A stretch of 64,000 nt of DNA from Mycolicibacterium madagascariense. GTDB lineage: Bacteria; Actinomycetota; Actinomycetes; Mycobacteriales; Mycobacteriaceae. Below are positions 1 through 8,829 of the stretch, one piece after another; the first letter of the stretch is position 1, and each line of letters opens with the position of its first letter. The position numbers and the translations under genes are program-made. The stretch lies in assembly GCF_010729665.1 (NCBI RefSeq), contig NZ_AP022610.1:2790001-2854000 (forward strand), in the 5' to 3' direction. The notes beneath the pieces are model-generated. The model was not told the origin of the DNA. It saw only the letters and a program-made list of their open reading frames with translations, and ran no database searches.

Positions 1-2
1 TG

Positions 3-494
3 TGGGGTCACGACCCCGGCGCGCTGGCTGCGCAGTTGGCCGTGGCGGTCGACGACCTGCGCAGCCGCGGCCACGAGGTCGTCGGCATCCTGATGAACGA
101 GGCCGATCGGAAGTGGACCAGAACCGCGCTGGGTGACGACGGGGTCGTCATCGCCCCGGCCACTCCCGAGGAAGCCGCCGTGGAGTTGGGCCGCTGCTCG
201 CTGGCCATCGTCACGCGGCTGCACGCGGGCATCCTCGCCGCGCTGAGCGGATCGCCCGTGCTGACACTCGAGTACCAACCCAAGTGCCGCGACTTCGCCG
301 CGTCCATCGACGACGAACAGTGGCTGCTGCGCACCGACGCCGTCACCTCCGGCGCCGTGCTCGACCTCGTCACCGGCATGCTCGGCGAGGCGGCCGCGAT
401 CAGGGATCGCAAGCTGGCCGCGGTGCAGTCGCTGCGCTCGCGATTGCAGACGGACTACGAACAGGTCCGCACGCAGCTCCAGCTCGCCGGCTGA
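3..494 (+). CDS. Polysaccharide pyruvyl transferase family protein, C-terminal part
   Basis: The reading frame is open from the window edge, so the N-terminus is missing. About 163 residues are visible. The segment RLHAGILAALSGSPVLTLEY followed by a conserved CRDFA is typical of the C-terminal half of the PS_pyruv_trans (CsaB/WcaK) family, which adds ketal pyruvate to sugars or acts as a related glycan-modifying transferase. It ends 5 bp before the convergent ABC permease stop. Glycosyltransferases and an acyl-AMP ligase nearby suggest a role in a cell-envelope glycolipid or polysaccharide, possibly a lipooligosaccharide. Family is seen in the sequence; the substrate is inference. Confidence 0.75.
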   Translation, partial: WGHDPGALAAQLAVAVDDLRSRGHEVVGILMNEADRKWTRTALGDDGVVIAPATPEEAAVELGRCSLAIVTRLHAGILAALSGSPVLTLEYQPKCRDFAASIDDEQWLLRTDAVTSGAVLDLVTGMLGEAAAIRDRKLAAVQSLRSRLQTDYEQVRTQLQLAG

Positions 495-499
495 CCCGA

Positions 500-1282
500 T
501 CAGCCGTGCTGGGCGGCGATGCGGTACCCGCGCACCGCCAACGGGACCGCGATCGCGCCGATGCCGAGCACCCACCCCGCCGTCACCAGGAGCCAACCGG
601 TGGCCGGGTCGCCCACCGCCAGGGCGCGCATGGTCTCGATGGCCGCCGACATCGGCTGGTAGCGGATGACGGGGGCGACCCACGACGGAAACAGCTCGGT
701 GGGGGCCATCCCGGAACTGCAGAAGACCAAGCCCACCGACCCCGTCCCCAGCCACGTGAGGACGACGTTGTTCTCCGCGCGGGCGCCGACGGCGATCACG
801 AGGCTGGCGAAGACCAGGGCCACGGCCATGGGGATCAGCACGAAGGGGACGATGGTCCACCCGCTGGCGAAGCGGAACCCCATGACGACGCCGACCGCCG
901 TGATGAGCAGCCCGCCGCCCACCGAGCGGATCGCCTCCGCCAGCAGCGTCCCGAGCAGCGCGCTCGCACGGTGTACCGGCAGGGTCCAGAACCGGCTGAG
1001 GATGCCGGTGTACCGCTCACTGGGGATGGCCAGGCCGAGCGCCAGCGCCCCGAACAGCGCTCCGGCGAGCGCGCACATCGGCACCAGTCGGTAGAGGCTG
1101 TCGCTACCGGTCAACCGTCTCATCGAGTCGCCGACGAGCAGACGGTAGGTGATCAGCAGCAGAGTCGGCAGCAGCAGCGCCTGCACGGGGACGATCGGCG
1201 AGCGCCGCCATCTCGCCACGCGGCGGCCCGCGAAGACGATGCTCTCCCTGAGCAGTGACGGAGGCCGAGGAGCAGACGTCAT
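500..1282 (-). CDS. ABC-2 type transporter permease (DrrC-like)
   Basis: A 260-residue integral membrane protein with about six hydrophobic helices and an ABC-2 membrane domain. It is the last gene of a three-gene exporter operon (ATPase, permease, permease). I chose the ATG at 1282 because it overlaps the stop of the preceding permease by four bases (ATGA); the open frame upstream of it only mirrors that gene. Conserved-looking segments include SERYTGILSRFWTLPVHR in the cytoplasmic loop and the GMAPTELFPSW region, both common in daunorubicin-resistance-type permeases. Likely exports a lipid, glycolipid or drug across the plasma membrane; the substrate cannot be told. Confidence 0.85.
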   Translation of the reverse strand: MTSAPRPPSLLRESIVFAGRRVARWRRSPIVPVQALLLPTLLLITYRLLVGDSMRRLTGSDSLYRLVPMCALAGALFGALALGLAIPSERYTGILSRFWTLPVHRASALLGTLLAEAIRSVGGGLLITAVGVVMGFRFASGWTIVPFVLIPMAVALVFASLVIAVGARAENNVVLTWLGTGSVGLVFCSSGMAPTELFPSWVAPVIRYQPMSAAIETMRALAVGDPATGWLLVTAGWVLGIGAIAVPLAVRGYRIAAQHG

Positions 1283-2022
1283 CCCGGTCGCCTCTGCATC
1301 CGCACGGCCACCGCTCCGAAGACCACCAGCATGCCCAGACACCACGCCAGGCTCGTCGCGAGGTTGTTGGGATGAACCACGCCGTCGGTGAATCCGCGCA
1401 GCGTCTCGGTGATCTGGGATACCGGCTGCTGAGCGACGAAGGGGCGCAACCACTCTGGGAACGCGCTCACCGGGGCCAGCCCCGTCGACAACAGCACGAG
1501 GAGCATCTGGGGCACGAAGAGGATCTGGCTGGCGGCCTCGACCCGGTTCAGTCGGGTGCCGACGGCGTCGGCGGCCAGCGAGAGGGCGAGGGTGAACGCC
1601 ATGAAGAGCGCGACGAAGGCGACGGCGTACCCCACTCCGCCGGTGAGCCGGAAGCCGAAGACGTACGCGACGACGAAAGCCGTAATGAGAGCGAGGATTC
1701 CACGCAGCAGGCAGTACAGCATCCGGGCGGCCAGGGGGACCGCGGCGGCGATGGGGAGCGACTGCATGCGCACGCCGAACCCCTGCGACTGGTCGCGGGC
1801 GGCACGGTCGGCGGTCGTCATGGAGCTGAACACCGTCGCCTGAATGACCGTGATGGGCAACAGGTATTGCGGATAGCTCAGCGATCCGGTGTCGATCACC
1901 TTCCCCAGAGCCAGCATGAACCCGATGAACGTCGCCAACGGCGTGACGATCGCGAAGACGAGGTCCAGATCGCGGTAGGTGTTGACGAGCACCCGTTCGG
2001 TGAGTGCCGAGAGCGCCGTCAT
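1279..2022 (-). CDS. ABC-2 type transporter permease (DrrB-like)
   Basis: A 247-residue membrane protein with about six transmembrane segments, paralogous to the permease encoded just downstream. Shared landmarks are SQGFGVRMQSLPIAAAV (the cytoplasmic coupling loop) and TGLAPVSAFPEWLRP. Starts at the ATG at 2022, which overlaps the ATPase stop by four bases; its own stop overlaps the next permease start by four bases. The two permeases probably form a heterodimer with the ATPase dimer. The arrangement matches DrrABC-type exporters, which in mycobacteria move complex lipids; the cargo here is unknown. Confidence 0.85.
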   Translation of the reverse strand: MTALSALTERVLVNTYRDLDLVFAIVTPLATFIGFMLALGKVIDTGSLSYPQYLLPITVIQATVFSSMTTADRAARDQSQGFGVRMQSLPIAAAVPLAARMLYCLLRGILALITAFVVAYVFGFRLTGGVGYAVAFVALFMAFTLALSLAADAVGTRLNRVEAASQILFVPQMLLVLLSTGLAPVSAFPEWLRPFVAQQPVSQITETLRGFTDGVVHPNNLATSLAWCLGMLVVFGAVAVRMQRRPG

Positions 2023-3020
2023 GCGGTGACGGCGGGCTGCGTCAGGTGCAGGAACACCTCGTCCAGCGACGGCTTGCGCAACGAGATGTCGATCAACTCG
2101 ATGTCGTTGTCGGACAACCGGCGCAGCAATTCGCGCAGGGTGCTCACCCCGTCGATGGCGGGGACGGCGACCGTGCACGCCTCCTGGTCGCACTCGACCT
2201 CGTCGAAGTCGGCGAGCAGTGCGGCGACGCGCGCGACGTCGGCCGGATCGACGAGGGTGACCTCGCAGTACCCCTGTCCGACGAGCTTCTTGAGCTCACT
2301 CGCCGTGCCGCGGGCGATCACCTGCCCCGAGTCGAGGATGACGATCGAGTCGCTCAGGACGTCGGCTTCCTCGAGGTACTGGGTGGTGAGCAGGACCGTG
2401 ACGCCCTGCTCGGAGAGCCCGGACACCAGCCCCCACACGGCGCGGCGACTGCGCGGATCGAGTCCCGTCGTGGGCTCGTCGAGGAACAGCACCTTGGGCG
2501 GCACGACGAGTGCGGCGGCGATGTCGATGCGGCGGCGCATGCCACCGGAGTACGTCGACACCGGCCGGTCGGCGGCGGCCACGACGTCGAACTCGTGCAG
2601 CAGCTCGTCGGCGCGTTCGCGTGCCTGTTTGCGACGCAACCCGCGCAGGCGCCCGAACAGCGTCAGGTTCTCCCGGCCCGTGAGGAGGATGTCGACGGCC
2701 ACGTCCTGCCCGGTGACGCCGATGCTGGAACGCACCTTCGCGGCCTGTCGAACCACGTCGTAGCCGGCCACCTTCGCGTAGCCGGTCGTGGGGGTCAGGA
2801 GCGTGCACAGGATGCCGACGGTGGTCGTCTTGCCCGCTCCGTTGTGGCCGAGGAGCGCGCAGATCGAGCCCGCGGGGACGTCGAAGCTCACGTCGCGCAG
2901 CGCCGGTGCAGACCCGCCGAAGGACTTGCCGACGTCGCGTAGCTCGATCACGGATCGATACTCTACCTGCCGAGAAGACAACTGGTCGGCCACCGTTCGG
3001 TTCGGCCGAAAGGTATTCAT
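2019..3020 (-). CDS. ABC transporter ATP-binding protein (DrrA-like)
   Basis: A 333-residue ATPase of the daunorubicin-resistance DrrA type. Walker A GHNGAGKTT is at residues 58-66, the signature YSGGM at 157-161, and Walker B VLFLDEPTTGLD at 177-188; the C-terminal about 90 residues are the extra domain found in DrrA proteins. The ATG at 3020 has a strong AGGAGG ribosome-binding site just upstream (about 3027-3034). It heads the exporter operon and is divergent from the glycosyltransferase starting near 3150, so the roughly 130 bp between them should hold two promoters. Confidence 0.9.
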   Translation of the reverse strand: MNTFRPNRTVADQLSSRQVEYRSVIELRDVGKSFGGSAPALRDVSFDVPAGSICALLGHNGAGKTTTVGILCTLLTPTTGYAKVAGYDVVRQAAKVRSSIGVTGQDVAVDILLTGRENLTLFGRLRGLRRKQARERADELLHEFDVVAAADRPVSTYSGGMRRRIDIAAALVVPPKVLFLDEPTTGLDPRSRRAVWGLVSGLSEQGVTVLLTTQYLEEADVLSDSIVILDSGQVIARGTASELKKLVGQGYCEVTLVDPADVARVAALLADFDEVECDQEACTVAVPAIDGVSTLRELLRRLSDNDIELIDISLRKPSLDEVFLHLTQPAVTA

Positions 3021-3149
3021 TGGCCTCCTTCGCCGTCGTTTAACGCTTTGCTACCGGGAGTATTCGCGACGTCGGCGACCTCAACGAGTGTGGGCTAAGC
3101 TACGGCGCTAAAGACCTGACGAGCCACCCGTGGGATGAACCCGAGGAAT

Positions 3150-3980
3150 ATGCCAGAAGTTTTGCCTGTAGTCGCCGCCATTCCGAATTACAACATGGCC
3201 GATTATCTTTCGCGCCTGCTGCCGCAAGTCCTGGCGCAGGGGTATCGGCGGGTGTTCGTCCTCGACGACGCGTCCACCGATCACACGGTCGACGCGGTCC
3301 GGGAATTCGGCGACGCCGTGACCCTGGTGCGCAGCCCGCGCAATCAGGGGGCCGGGCGCAACCGCAACCAGATCCTCGACCACGTGGACGACGAGACGCT
3401 GATCCACTTCATCGACGCCGACATGGATCTGCTGACGACGAATACGGCGTCGGTCGCCGCCGACCTCTACGCGCGGTACGCACCGGGCGGCGTCGGGGTC
3501 ATCGGTGGCCTGGTGCGTCGCGCCGACGGAACCCAGGAGCCGTACAACTACGGTCCGGTGTTCTCGCTACCCACCCACCTCACCGGAGGGTTCCCACCCG
3601 CGATCGACCGGCTGCGTCGCAAGCCCAGGCTGGCCCGCGGGGTGGCCCGCCTGGGCCGGTCGGCCATGACGGCGTGGCCGCACATCCTGGAGGAGCCGGC
3701 CGCCGTGCGTACCTACTGGGTGCACGAGGGCAACATGATCGTGTCGGCGCGCGTCTTCCGCACCCTTGGCGGTTACGACCCGCACATCCGGGAGCACGAG
3801 GCGCAGGACTTCGCCATCCGCCTGCAGGGCGAGGGCGTCGAGCGCCAGTTCGACCCCAGCATCGAGACCATTCACCATCACGTCGACGTGCGCGGCCGGT
3901 TCCGGGCGGGCAAGCAGTTCGAAGCCGCGGTGTACATGATGCGCAAGCACGGTTTCAAGCGGTACCTGACCGACCGCTAG
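3150..3980 (+). CDS. Family 2 glycosyltransferase
   Basis: A GT-A fold glycosyltransferase of about 276 residues. Near the N-terminus VVAAIPNYN and LDDASTD are the nucleotide-binding start of GT2 enzymes; HFIDADMDLL carries the metal-binding DxD; GGYDPHIREHEAQDFAIRL is the acceptor-side motif that includes the catalytic acidic residue. I chose the ATG at 3150 because GAGGA lies five bases upstream; an in-frame ATG at 3135 would add five residues. No membrane segment is seen, so it likely acts at the inner face of the membrane. It ends 5 bp before the convergent neighbour. The sugar and acceptor are unknown. Confidence 0.8.
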   Translation: MPEVLPVVAAIPNYNMADYLSRLLPQVLAQGYRRVFVLDDASTDHTVDAVREFGDAVTLVRSPRNQGAGRNRNQILDHVDDETLIHFIDADMDLLTTNTASVAADLYARYAPGGVGVIGGLVRRADGTQEPYNYGPVFSLPTHLTGGFPPAIDRLRRKPRLARGVARLGRSAMTAWPHILEEPAAVRTYWVHEGNMIVSARVFRTLGGYDPHIREHEAQDFAIRLQGEGVERQFDPSIETIHHHVDVRGRFRAGKQFEAAVYMMRKHGFKRYLTDR

Positions 3981-3985
3981 CGGCG

Positions 3986-4882
3986 TCAGACCGATTGCAG
4001 CCCAGCCGAATAGGACTCCAGCGTGTCGGCCTTCGCCCGCATGAAGAACGGCCGGCGCGGGCGCAGGTCCGGCTTCATCGCGGCCGGGCCCACCGAGCAC
4101 CAGAGGGTCGATGCCGTGCCGCGCGACGGACGGATGCCGAAATCTCGTTCGAGGTGGCTGCGGTAGGGCAGGCCCGGACCGAGGAGCTGGCTTCCGGAGT
4201 GGTTCTCCCCGTGGTCGACGTGGTAGACCGCGCCGGCGAACGGCAGGGGCTGCAGACGACGCCCCCGGTCGGCCCACCACTCGTAGGCATACCGGTGCCC
4301 GCCCAGCACCCTCTCGGCGTAGTCGCGGAATGCGAGCGCGACCTCCTGCTGCGTCGCCGAGACCGTCAACGCCGACGGCACGCCGTACGCGTCGAACGGA
4401 ACGACGTGCGAGCTGCCGCAGATGCGGTGCAGGTGCCTGCGGACGCCGTAGGCGTTGCGCCGCCGTGAATAGATCAGGCCGCGTTTCATGACCCATCCCG
4501 GCTGGCCCGGATGGGCGCGGGTGAATGCCGCCAGATCGCGGTGCACGAAGTCGTCGGCGTCGGCGAACATCACGTAGTCGGGGGCGAAGTCCCGCGCGGC
4601 GATGAGACCGATACCCAATTTGGTGCACTTGTCCCATACGGAGGGCAAACGGCCGGTGCACGGCCCATGAAGAGCCGACGGAGGCGGGAAGTCGACGTTG
4701 ACGAAATGGGTTCGCCGCGGTAGCGGAAAAGCCGGTGCGCGATTGCCGACGACGATCGCGACGAAGTCCTCAGATGTTTGCCGGCTGATCGATGCCAAGG
4801 TGTCCTTCAGCAGCGACTCGACCTGGCCGTAGTCCGCGGAGTTGTGGGGATGTCGCAACGGCGTGATGAATGCGAGCGTCAT
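3986..4882 (-). CDS. Glycosyltransferase-like protein (GT-A fold)
   Basis: A 298-residue protein beginning TLAFITPLRHPHNSADYGQV, with a putative metal-binding motif in DYVMFADADDFVHRDLAAF (about residues 105-123). Those features fit a family 2-like GT-A glycosyltransferase, but the acceptor half does not match a subfamily I recognise. The ATG at 4882 has a good ribosome-binding site (GGGAGGAAG) about 5 bases upstream. It is convergent with the family 2 glycosyltransferase and has a long non-coding region upstream. It probably works on the same envelope glycan as the neighbours. The function is inferred from fold-level motifs only. Confidence 0.65.
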   Translation of the reverse strand: MTLAFITPLRHPHNSADYGQVESLLKDTLASISRQTSEDFVAIVVGNRAPAFPLPRRTHFVNVDFPPPSALHGPCTGRLPSVWDKCTKLGIGLIAARDFAPDYVMFADADDFVHRDLAAFTRAHPGQPGWVMKRGLIYSRRRNAYGVRRHLHRICGSSHVVPFDAYGVPSALTVSATQQEVALAFRDYAERVLGGHRYAYEWWADRGRRLQPLPFAGAVYHVDHGENHSGSQLLGPGLPYRSHLERDFGIRPSRGTASTLWCSVGPAAMKPDLRPRRPFFMRAKADTLESYSAGLQSV

Positions 4883-5494
4883 TGTGCTTCCTCCCGGGTG
4901 AAGGTGAAACCCCTCAGATGCGCGCTACAGGTCGATTCGAGGCACCCGACGACGCTCCGTCTAGGTGTGAGATATAGCACGATTCAACGGCGGTGCAACT
5001 CAAATGCCGGGACGCATTTGAACCCGTCCGAATTCGCGATTCTTCGCAACAACGACGTGTTGCTGCCGGAGAAACAAATCCCATTCACTGAACGCACGAT
5101 CGCGCGACGAATATCGACCTAGACGCCATTCCCGACGGCTGATCTTGAAACGATATTGGCGTCAAGGCAAAGGCGTGGAGCGCGGTGTCGCAAACTCGTG
5201 GAGGACGGCGATCGCAGTCCGCACGTGAACGGTGTTCGTGCGCTCGTCTGGGTCTCGGACCGGGCGGGTCAGCCGCCCCGTCGGCGACGTCCGTCGCGGT
5301 CGTCGAGGATCGAAACTCCCGGGATTCGTCGAAGAGTGCGCTGCCGACGGCGCACCACAGCGGGTGGCACGGCGGAGCGGTGCCGTGGCCGACGTCGCGC
5401 CGTGCCCTTTGCTAAACCCGACGGGAGGAGATCAGCGCCCCGGTGACCACGTGACCGTGAGGGACCGCTCGTCGCGGACCTCGACGTGGTTCCG
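4883..5494. other. 612-bp non-coding region
   Basis: No convincing gene is seen. The segment from about 4960 to 5170 is visibly richer in A and T than its surroundings and includes an 8-bp-arm inverted repeat. Open frames from 5156 to 5816 on the plus strand are Arg/Pro/Ser-rich and run into the antisense of the acyl-AMP ligase, so they look like shadows. The region lies upstream of the glycosyltransferase starting at 4882 and downstream of the ligase, so it should carry the promoter for the former. Confidence 0.6.
5000..5021. promoter_or_regulatory. Inverted repeat, possible operator or hairpin
   Basis: Perfect 8-bp arms TCAAATGC and GCATTTGA are separated by six bases. The site lies 118-139 bp upstream of the glycosyltransferase start at 4882 in an A/T-rich stretch. 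It could be a regulator site or a transcript hairpin. No T-tract follows on either strand, so a classical terminator is less likely. Confidence 0.45.
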
Positions 5495-7231
5495 TCAGGC
5501 GTCCATCCGGACGAACCCGCCCCGCTGGTACTGCTCGACGCAGGCTTGGCGGCGGATCTTGCCGCTCGTGGTGATCGGGATCGAACCCCGCGAGACCATC
5601 ACCAGATCCGCGGCGCTGATCCCGTGGGCCTGCGAGATGGCGGCGATGACGTCGCGGCGGACCGACGACAGCTTCTCCTGCGTCTCCTCCGGGGTCGCCC
5701 GCTCCTTCATCTCGATGATGGCCACCAGTTGTTCGACGGCGTCCTCCTCGACGGAGATGGCCGCGACGCGACCGCCCGAGACCGCGCCGACGGTGGCCTC
5801 GATGTCATCGGGGTAGTGGTTGCGCCCGCGGACGATCAGGAGATCCTTGATGCGGCCGACGATGAACAGTTCACCGTCGGAGAAGAACCCCAGATCGCCT
5901 GTGCGAAGCCATCTTTCGGTTGGAATGTCATCGTCGGCGGTTGCGAGCACGCCGCGGAAGGTGCTCTCGGTCTCCTCGGGCTTGTTCCAGTAGCCCTCGC
6001 AGACGTTGTCGCCGTGCACCCAGATCTCGCCGATCGTCCCGGCGGGCGCCTCCTGGCTCGTGTCGTGATCGACGATGCGCACCAGTGGCGACTCGGGCAT
6101 GCCGTAGCTGATGAGCGAAGTCCCCGTGGTGCTGCGCTTGGCCACGCCCGCGGTGATCTTCTCGGTGTCGAAGACGACGACCGACGGCGGTTCGCCGGCC
6201 TCGCGGGTCGCGACGAACAGCGTGGCCTCGGCCAGTCCGAACGACGGGCGGATCGCCTTGCCCTGAAAGTTGAACCGGGCCAGCCGCTGCGTGAAGCGCT
6301 TGACCGAAACGGGTTGCACGCGTTCGGCTCCGCAGATGATGGCCAGGATGTCACCGAGATCGATTCCCGCGAGGTCGTCGTCGCTGGAGCGCGCGGCCGC
6401 GAGGTCGAGGGCGAAGTTCGGGGCGGCGGTGAGGGCCTTCGTCCGCAGTCCCAGTTGCTGCAGCCACCTGGCCGGCCGCTGCAGGAAGGCGATCGGGCTC
6501 ATCAGGACCGAATGCCAGCCGCCCAGGATGGGTGCGCAGATGCCGAGGATGAGCCCCATGTCGTGATAGAAGGGCAGCCACGACACCGTGGTCGTCCCGG
6601 GGGGCGCCACCTTGCCGTACTCGGTCAGCAGGGACGCGACCTGCTGTTCGAAGTTGGCGAAGAGGTTGCGCTGGGACACCATCACGCCGGCGGGGGTGCG
6701 GGTCGAGCCCGAGGTGTACTGCAGGTACGCGGTCTCCGGTGGGGTTTCGCGACGGGCCGTCGACCGGCGGCGGACGGTGAGGTCCAGCTCGTCGATGACG
6801 AGCACGGCGGGGGCGGCCTCACCCTCCTGCGCGGTCGCGTAGGGGGCGACGTCGGCTGCGGTGTTCGCGGTCGTCAGGACCACGGTGGGACGCGCGTCGC
6901 GCAGCACCGCCGAGACACGCTCGTCGTGGGCTCCGGTCGTCGGCGTGGACAGCGGCACCGCGATGACGTTGGCCTCGAACGACGCCAGGAAGCCCAGGAT
7001 GTAGGACATGCTCTGCGGAGCCAGGATGACGGCGCGGTCACCGATGTCGGCGTGCTCGCGGATCGCGGCGGCCAGGGACACCACGCGCTGCTGCAACTGC
7101 GACCACGTCAGCGTCTCCTCCACGCCATCCCAGGAGACGTCGTAGTCGATGAAGGTGAATGCGGGGTCGTTCGGCTGCAGGCTGGCTCGCTCGCGAAGGA
7201 TCGCGGGTATCGACGAGTCGAGCATTGGCAA
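5495..7231 (-). CDS. Fatty-acyl-AMP ligase (FadD family, FAAL type)
   Basis: A 578-residue adenylate-forming enzyme. The P-loop-like motif LQYTSGSTRTPAGV is near residue 170, SWLPFYHDMGLILG follows, and the C-terminal ITTSGKIRR carries the catalytic lysine. The length and the extra segment between the main motifs fit FAALs, which load fatty acyl-AMP onto polyketide synthases or carrier proteins, rather than acyl-CoA ligases. No polyketide synthase or carrier gene is in view. The neighbouring glycosyltransferases and exporter suggest use in an acylated glycolipid; this is inference. The ATG at 7231 is preceded by AGAGAGG. Confidence 0.88.
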   Translation of the reverse strand: MPMLDSSIPAILRERASLQPNDPAFTFIDYDVSWDGVEETLTWSQLQQRVVSLAAAIREHADIGDRAVILAPQSMSYILGFLASFEANVIAVPLSTPTTGAHDERVSAVLRDARPTVVLTTANTAADVAPYATAQEGEAAPAVLVIDELDLTVRRRSTARRETPPETAYLQYTSGSTRTPAGVMVSQRNLFANFEQQVASLLTEYGKVAPPGTTTVSWLPFYHDMGLILGICAPILGGWHSVLMSPIAFLQRPARWLQQLGLRTKALTAAPNFALDLAAARSSDDDLAGIDLGDILAIICGAERVQPVSVKRFTQRLARFNFQGKAIRPSFGLAEATLFVATREAGEPPSVVVFDTEKITAGVAKRSTTGTSLISYGMPESPLVRIVDHDTSQEAPAGTIGEIWVHGDNVCEGYWNKPEETESTFRGVLATADDDIPTERWLRTGDLGFFSDGELFIVGRIKDLLIVRGRNHYPDDIEATVGAVSGGRVAAISVEEDAVEQLVAIIEMKERATPEETQEKLSSVRRDVIAAISQAHGISAADLVMVSRGSIPITTSGKIRRQACVEQYQRGGFVRMDA

Positions 7232-7583
7232 AGCCTCTCTGCAGCGGAACGAGACGTCGTGTCGAGCTTAGGGAACGCGACCACGCAATGCGAAATGTAG
7301 CGAGAACGACTATGGCACAGTCTGTCAGCTACTTCGTCCGCACCCGGGCGCGCCGCTGGCGGCCAGTGCAGGCTAGCAAATGAATGTTAGTTCACCATCG
7401 AACTACCGGTGAGCCGCGCGTGCCCGGTCATGCGGGAAAGATCACACCGCTCAGCGGGCCAATACGTGGTTCGGCCGCGGAGACCGGGCCGTTCCGTCAG
7501 GAGTAGCCCGACGCGGTGGTGGTTCACCTTGAGACCGCCCGGTGCGCACCGGCGGTGCGAGTGGTCTCAGCGACGTCGGTCGC
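7232..7583. other. 352-bp non-coding region
   Basis: No gene is supported. It separates the acyl-AMP ligase start from the stop of the upstream membrane protein, both on the minus strand, so it should hold the ligase promoter. It contains an A/T-richer patch around 7290-7410 and one short perfect inverted repeat at 7388-7405. The plus-strand frames here have no recognisable protein character. Confidence 0.55.
7388..7405. promoter_or_regulatory. Short inverted repeat, possible operator
   Basis: TAGTTC and GAACTA are separated by six bases (perfect 6-bp arms). It lies about 160-170 bp upstream of the acyl-AMP ligase start. The arm length is short enough to occur by chance, so this is a weak call. 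Confidence 0.3.
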
Positions 7584-8318
7584 TCACCGGCTCACCGGGT
7601 TGAACCACTTCGTCTTGATGCGCCACGAGTAGGCGGACGTCAGCGCGAACCCGGCACCGCACATGCAGGCGAAGACCCACACCAGTGTGCCGTTCTCGAT
7701 CGGCTGCAGCGACGGAACCAAGACGGTGACGATGCGCACCGAGCACGCGAGCATCCCGCTGACCGAGGCGGCCAGGTAGATGTTGGCGACGGTGCGCGAG
7801 CGCGGATCCTTGCGCAGCACCAGCAGCGCGCGCGAGCCGTAGCCGAGGAGGTAGACCAGGGTGCCGCACAGCAGGATCCAGTAGGCGCCGAGCCAGAAGT
7901 CGGTGCGGACCTCGAAGAAGTCGGCGTTGTAGACGGCCGCGCCGTTGCCCAGGGAGAACGTGGCCAGCAGCAGGGGGATGCACAGCGTCGCCGGGCGTTC
8001 GACGTACTGCTTGAACGTGGTCTGCATCGCGTGGTCGTCCTGAAGCCGGCCAAGTGAGTTGTAGACGATGGCCGACGCCGCCACGACGTACATGTCGTGG
8101 CCGATGTAGTCCTCGAGGTTCCACATGCCCGTGAGCCCGTGCAGCCAGTGGCCGAGCGTCTCCGAGGCGAACGGCGACATCATGAACACCGTCGCGCCCT
8201 GCAGTGCGATGTTGAGCGTCGCCGCGAATTCCCACCGGCAGGACCAGGTGACACGGCGAATCCACAGGCTCCACCCGATGCACAGCAGCGTGATGGTGAT
8301 GAGGACTGCCAAACCCAT
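7584..8318 (-). CDS. Seven-helix membrane protein of unknown function
   Basis: A 244-residue protein with about seven hydrophobic helices: near residues 1-20, 28-48, 75-95, 108-128, 142-168, 178-205 and 213-235. Between helices 2 and 3 lies a soluble loop with HWLHGLTGMWNLEDYIGHD. I do not recognise the family. It lies 43 bp downstream of, and on the same strand as, a small HTH protein, so the two are probably co-transcribed. Histidine- and tryptophan-containing loops might bind a cofactor or ligand, but this is speculation. No signal peptide apart from the first helix. Confidence 0.75.
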   Translation of the reverse strand: MGLAVLITITLLCIGWSLWIRRVTWSCRWEFAATLNIALQGATVFMMSPFASETLGHWLHGLTGMWNLEDYIGHDMYVVAASAIVYNSLGRLQDDHAMQTTFKQYVERPATLCIPLLLATFSLGNGAAVYNADFFEVRTDFWLGAYWILLCGTLVYLLGYGSRALLVLRKDPRSRTVANIYLAASVSGMLACSVRIVTVLVPSLQPIENGTLVWVFACMCGAGFALTSAYSWRIKTKWFNPVSR

Positions 8319-8361
8319 GAGATGTCGCCTTCGAGACTATTCCGTCAGCAGATACTTCTGA

Positions 8362-8730
8362 TTAAAGCGGGGGAGCGTCGCTGCGCGGCGTGAGGTCGCG
8401 CAGCCGCGGGCGGTGCACCGCGGTCCGTCGTTCGACGACCGGCTCGGCGATGGTCGCGACCGAGACGGGCGCCGACTCCACGTAGCTCCAGACCTCCTCG
8501 CGACTCATCAGACCGAATCTGACCTGAAGGTCGGGGTAGCTGAGGTTGAAGCGGTCGGCCACGAGGCGCATTTCCTCGGCGTTGGGGTAGTCGGCTTCCT
8601 TGATGCGGCGGTAGTAGGTGCTGCTCGACGTCCCGAGCGCGTCGTAGATCGCCTTGGCGTCGACCTCGCCATCGAGGAGGTAGTCGAGCAGGGTCTTGAG
8701 CTGCCTGCCGTTCTCGTCTGTCCGTGGCAC
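8362..8730 (-). CDS. Small helix-turn-helix DNA-binding protein
   Basis: A 122-residue protein. Residues about 20-75 (AKAIYDALGTSSSTYYRRIK, then EEMRLVADRFNLSYPDLQVRFG) look like a Cro/C1 or phage-repressor-type HTH. The C-terminal 40 residues are Pro/Arg-rich and probably disordered. It uses a GTG start at 8730 with no Shine-Dalgarno but a TAAGCT box exactly 7 nt upstream, which suggests a leaderless transcript. It heads a likely two-gene unit with the seven-helix membrane protein and is divergent from the condensation-like gene at 8867, with a strong palindrome in the gap. It is the best local candidate to bind that palindrome. Confidence 0.75.
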   Translation of the reverse strand: MPRTDENGRQLKTLLDYLLDGEVDAKAIYDALGTSSSTYYRRIKEADYPNAEEMRLVADRFNLSYPDLQVRFGLMSREEVWSYVESAPVSVATIAEPVVERRTAVHRPRLRDLTPRSDAPPL

Positions 8731-8743
8731 GGGAGGTAGCTTA
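8731..8743 (-). promoter_or_regulatory. Leaderless -10 promoter of the HTH gene
   Basis: On the minus strand TAAGCT (8743 to 8738) is followed by seven bases and then the GTG start codon at 8730. TANNNT boxes at this distance are the usual mark of leaderless mycobacterial transcripts, and no ribosome-binding site is present. Confidence 0.5.
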
Positions 8744-8829
8744 GCTGGTCTTCCCTCATTTGGGCAGTGCGGGCCGCAAATCGGACAGAGTCCTCCAAAT
8801 TGACACGGTCGTCACGGTTTTGGCAGATG

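Noticed and set aside
5486..7300. Plus-strand open frame of about 600 codons
   Set aside because: It is the antisense shadow of the acyl-AMP ligase, which has complete family motifs.
8801..8814. TGAC-N6-GTCA as a second operator
   Set aside because: Arms of only four bases are too short to separate from chance in this sequence.
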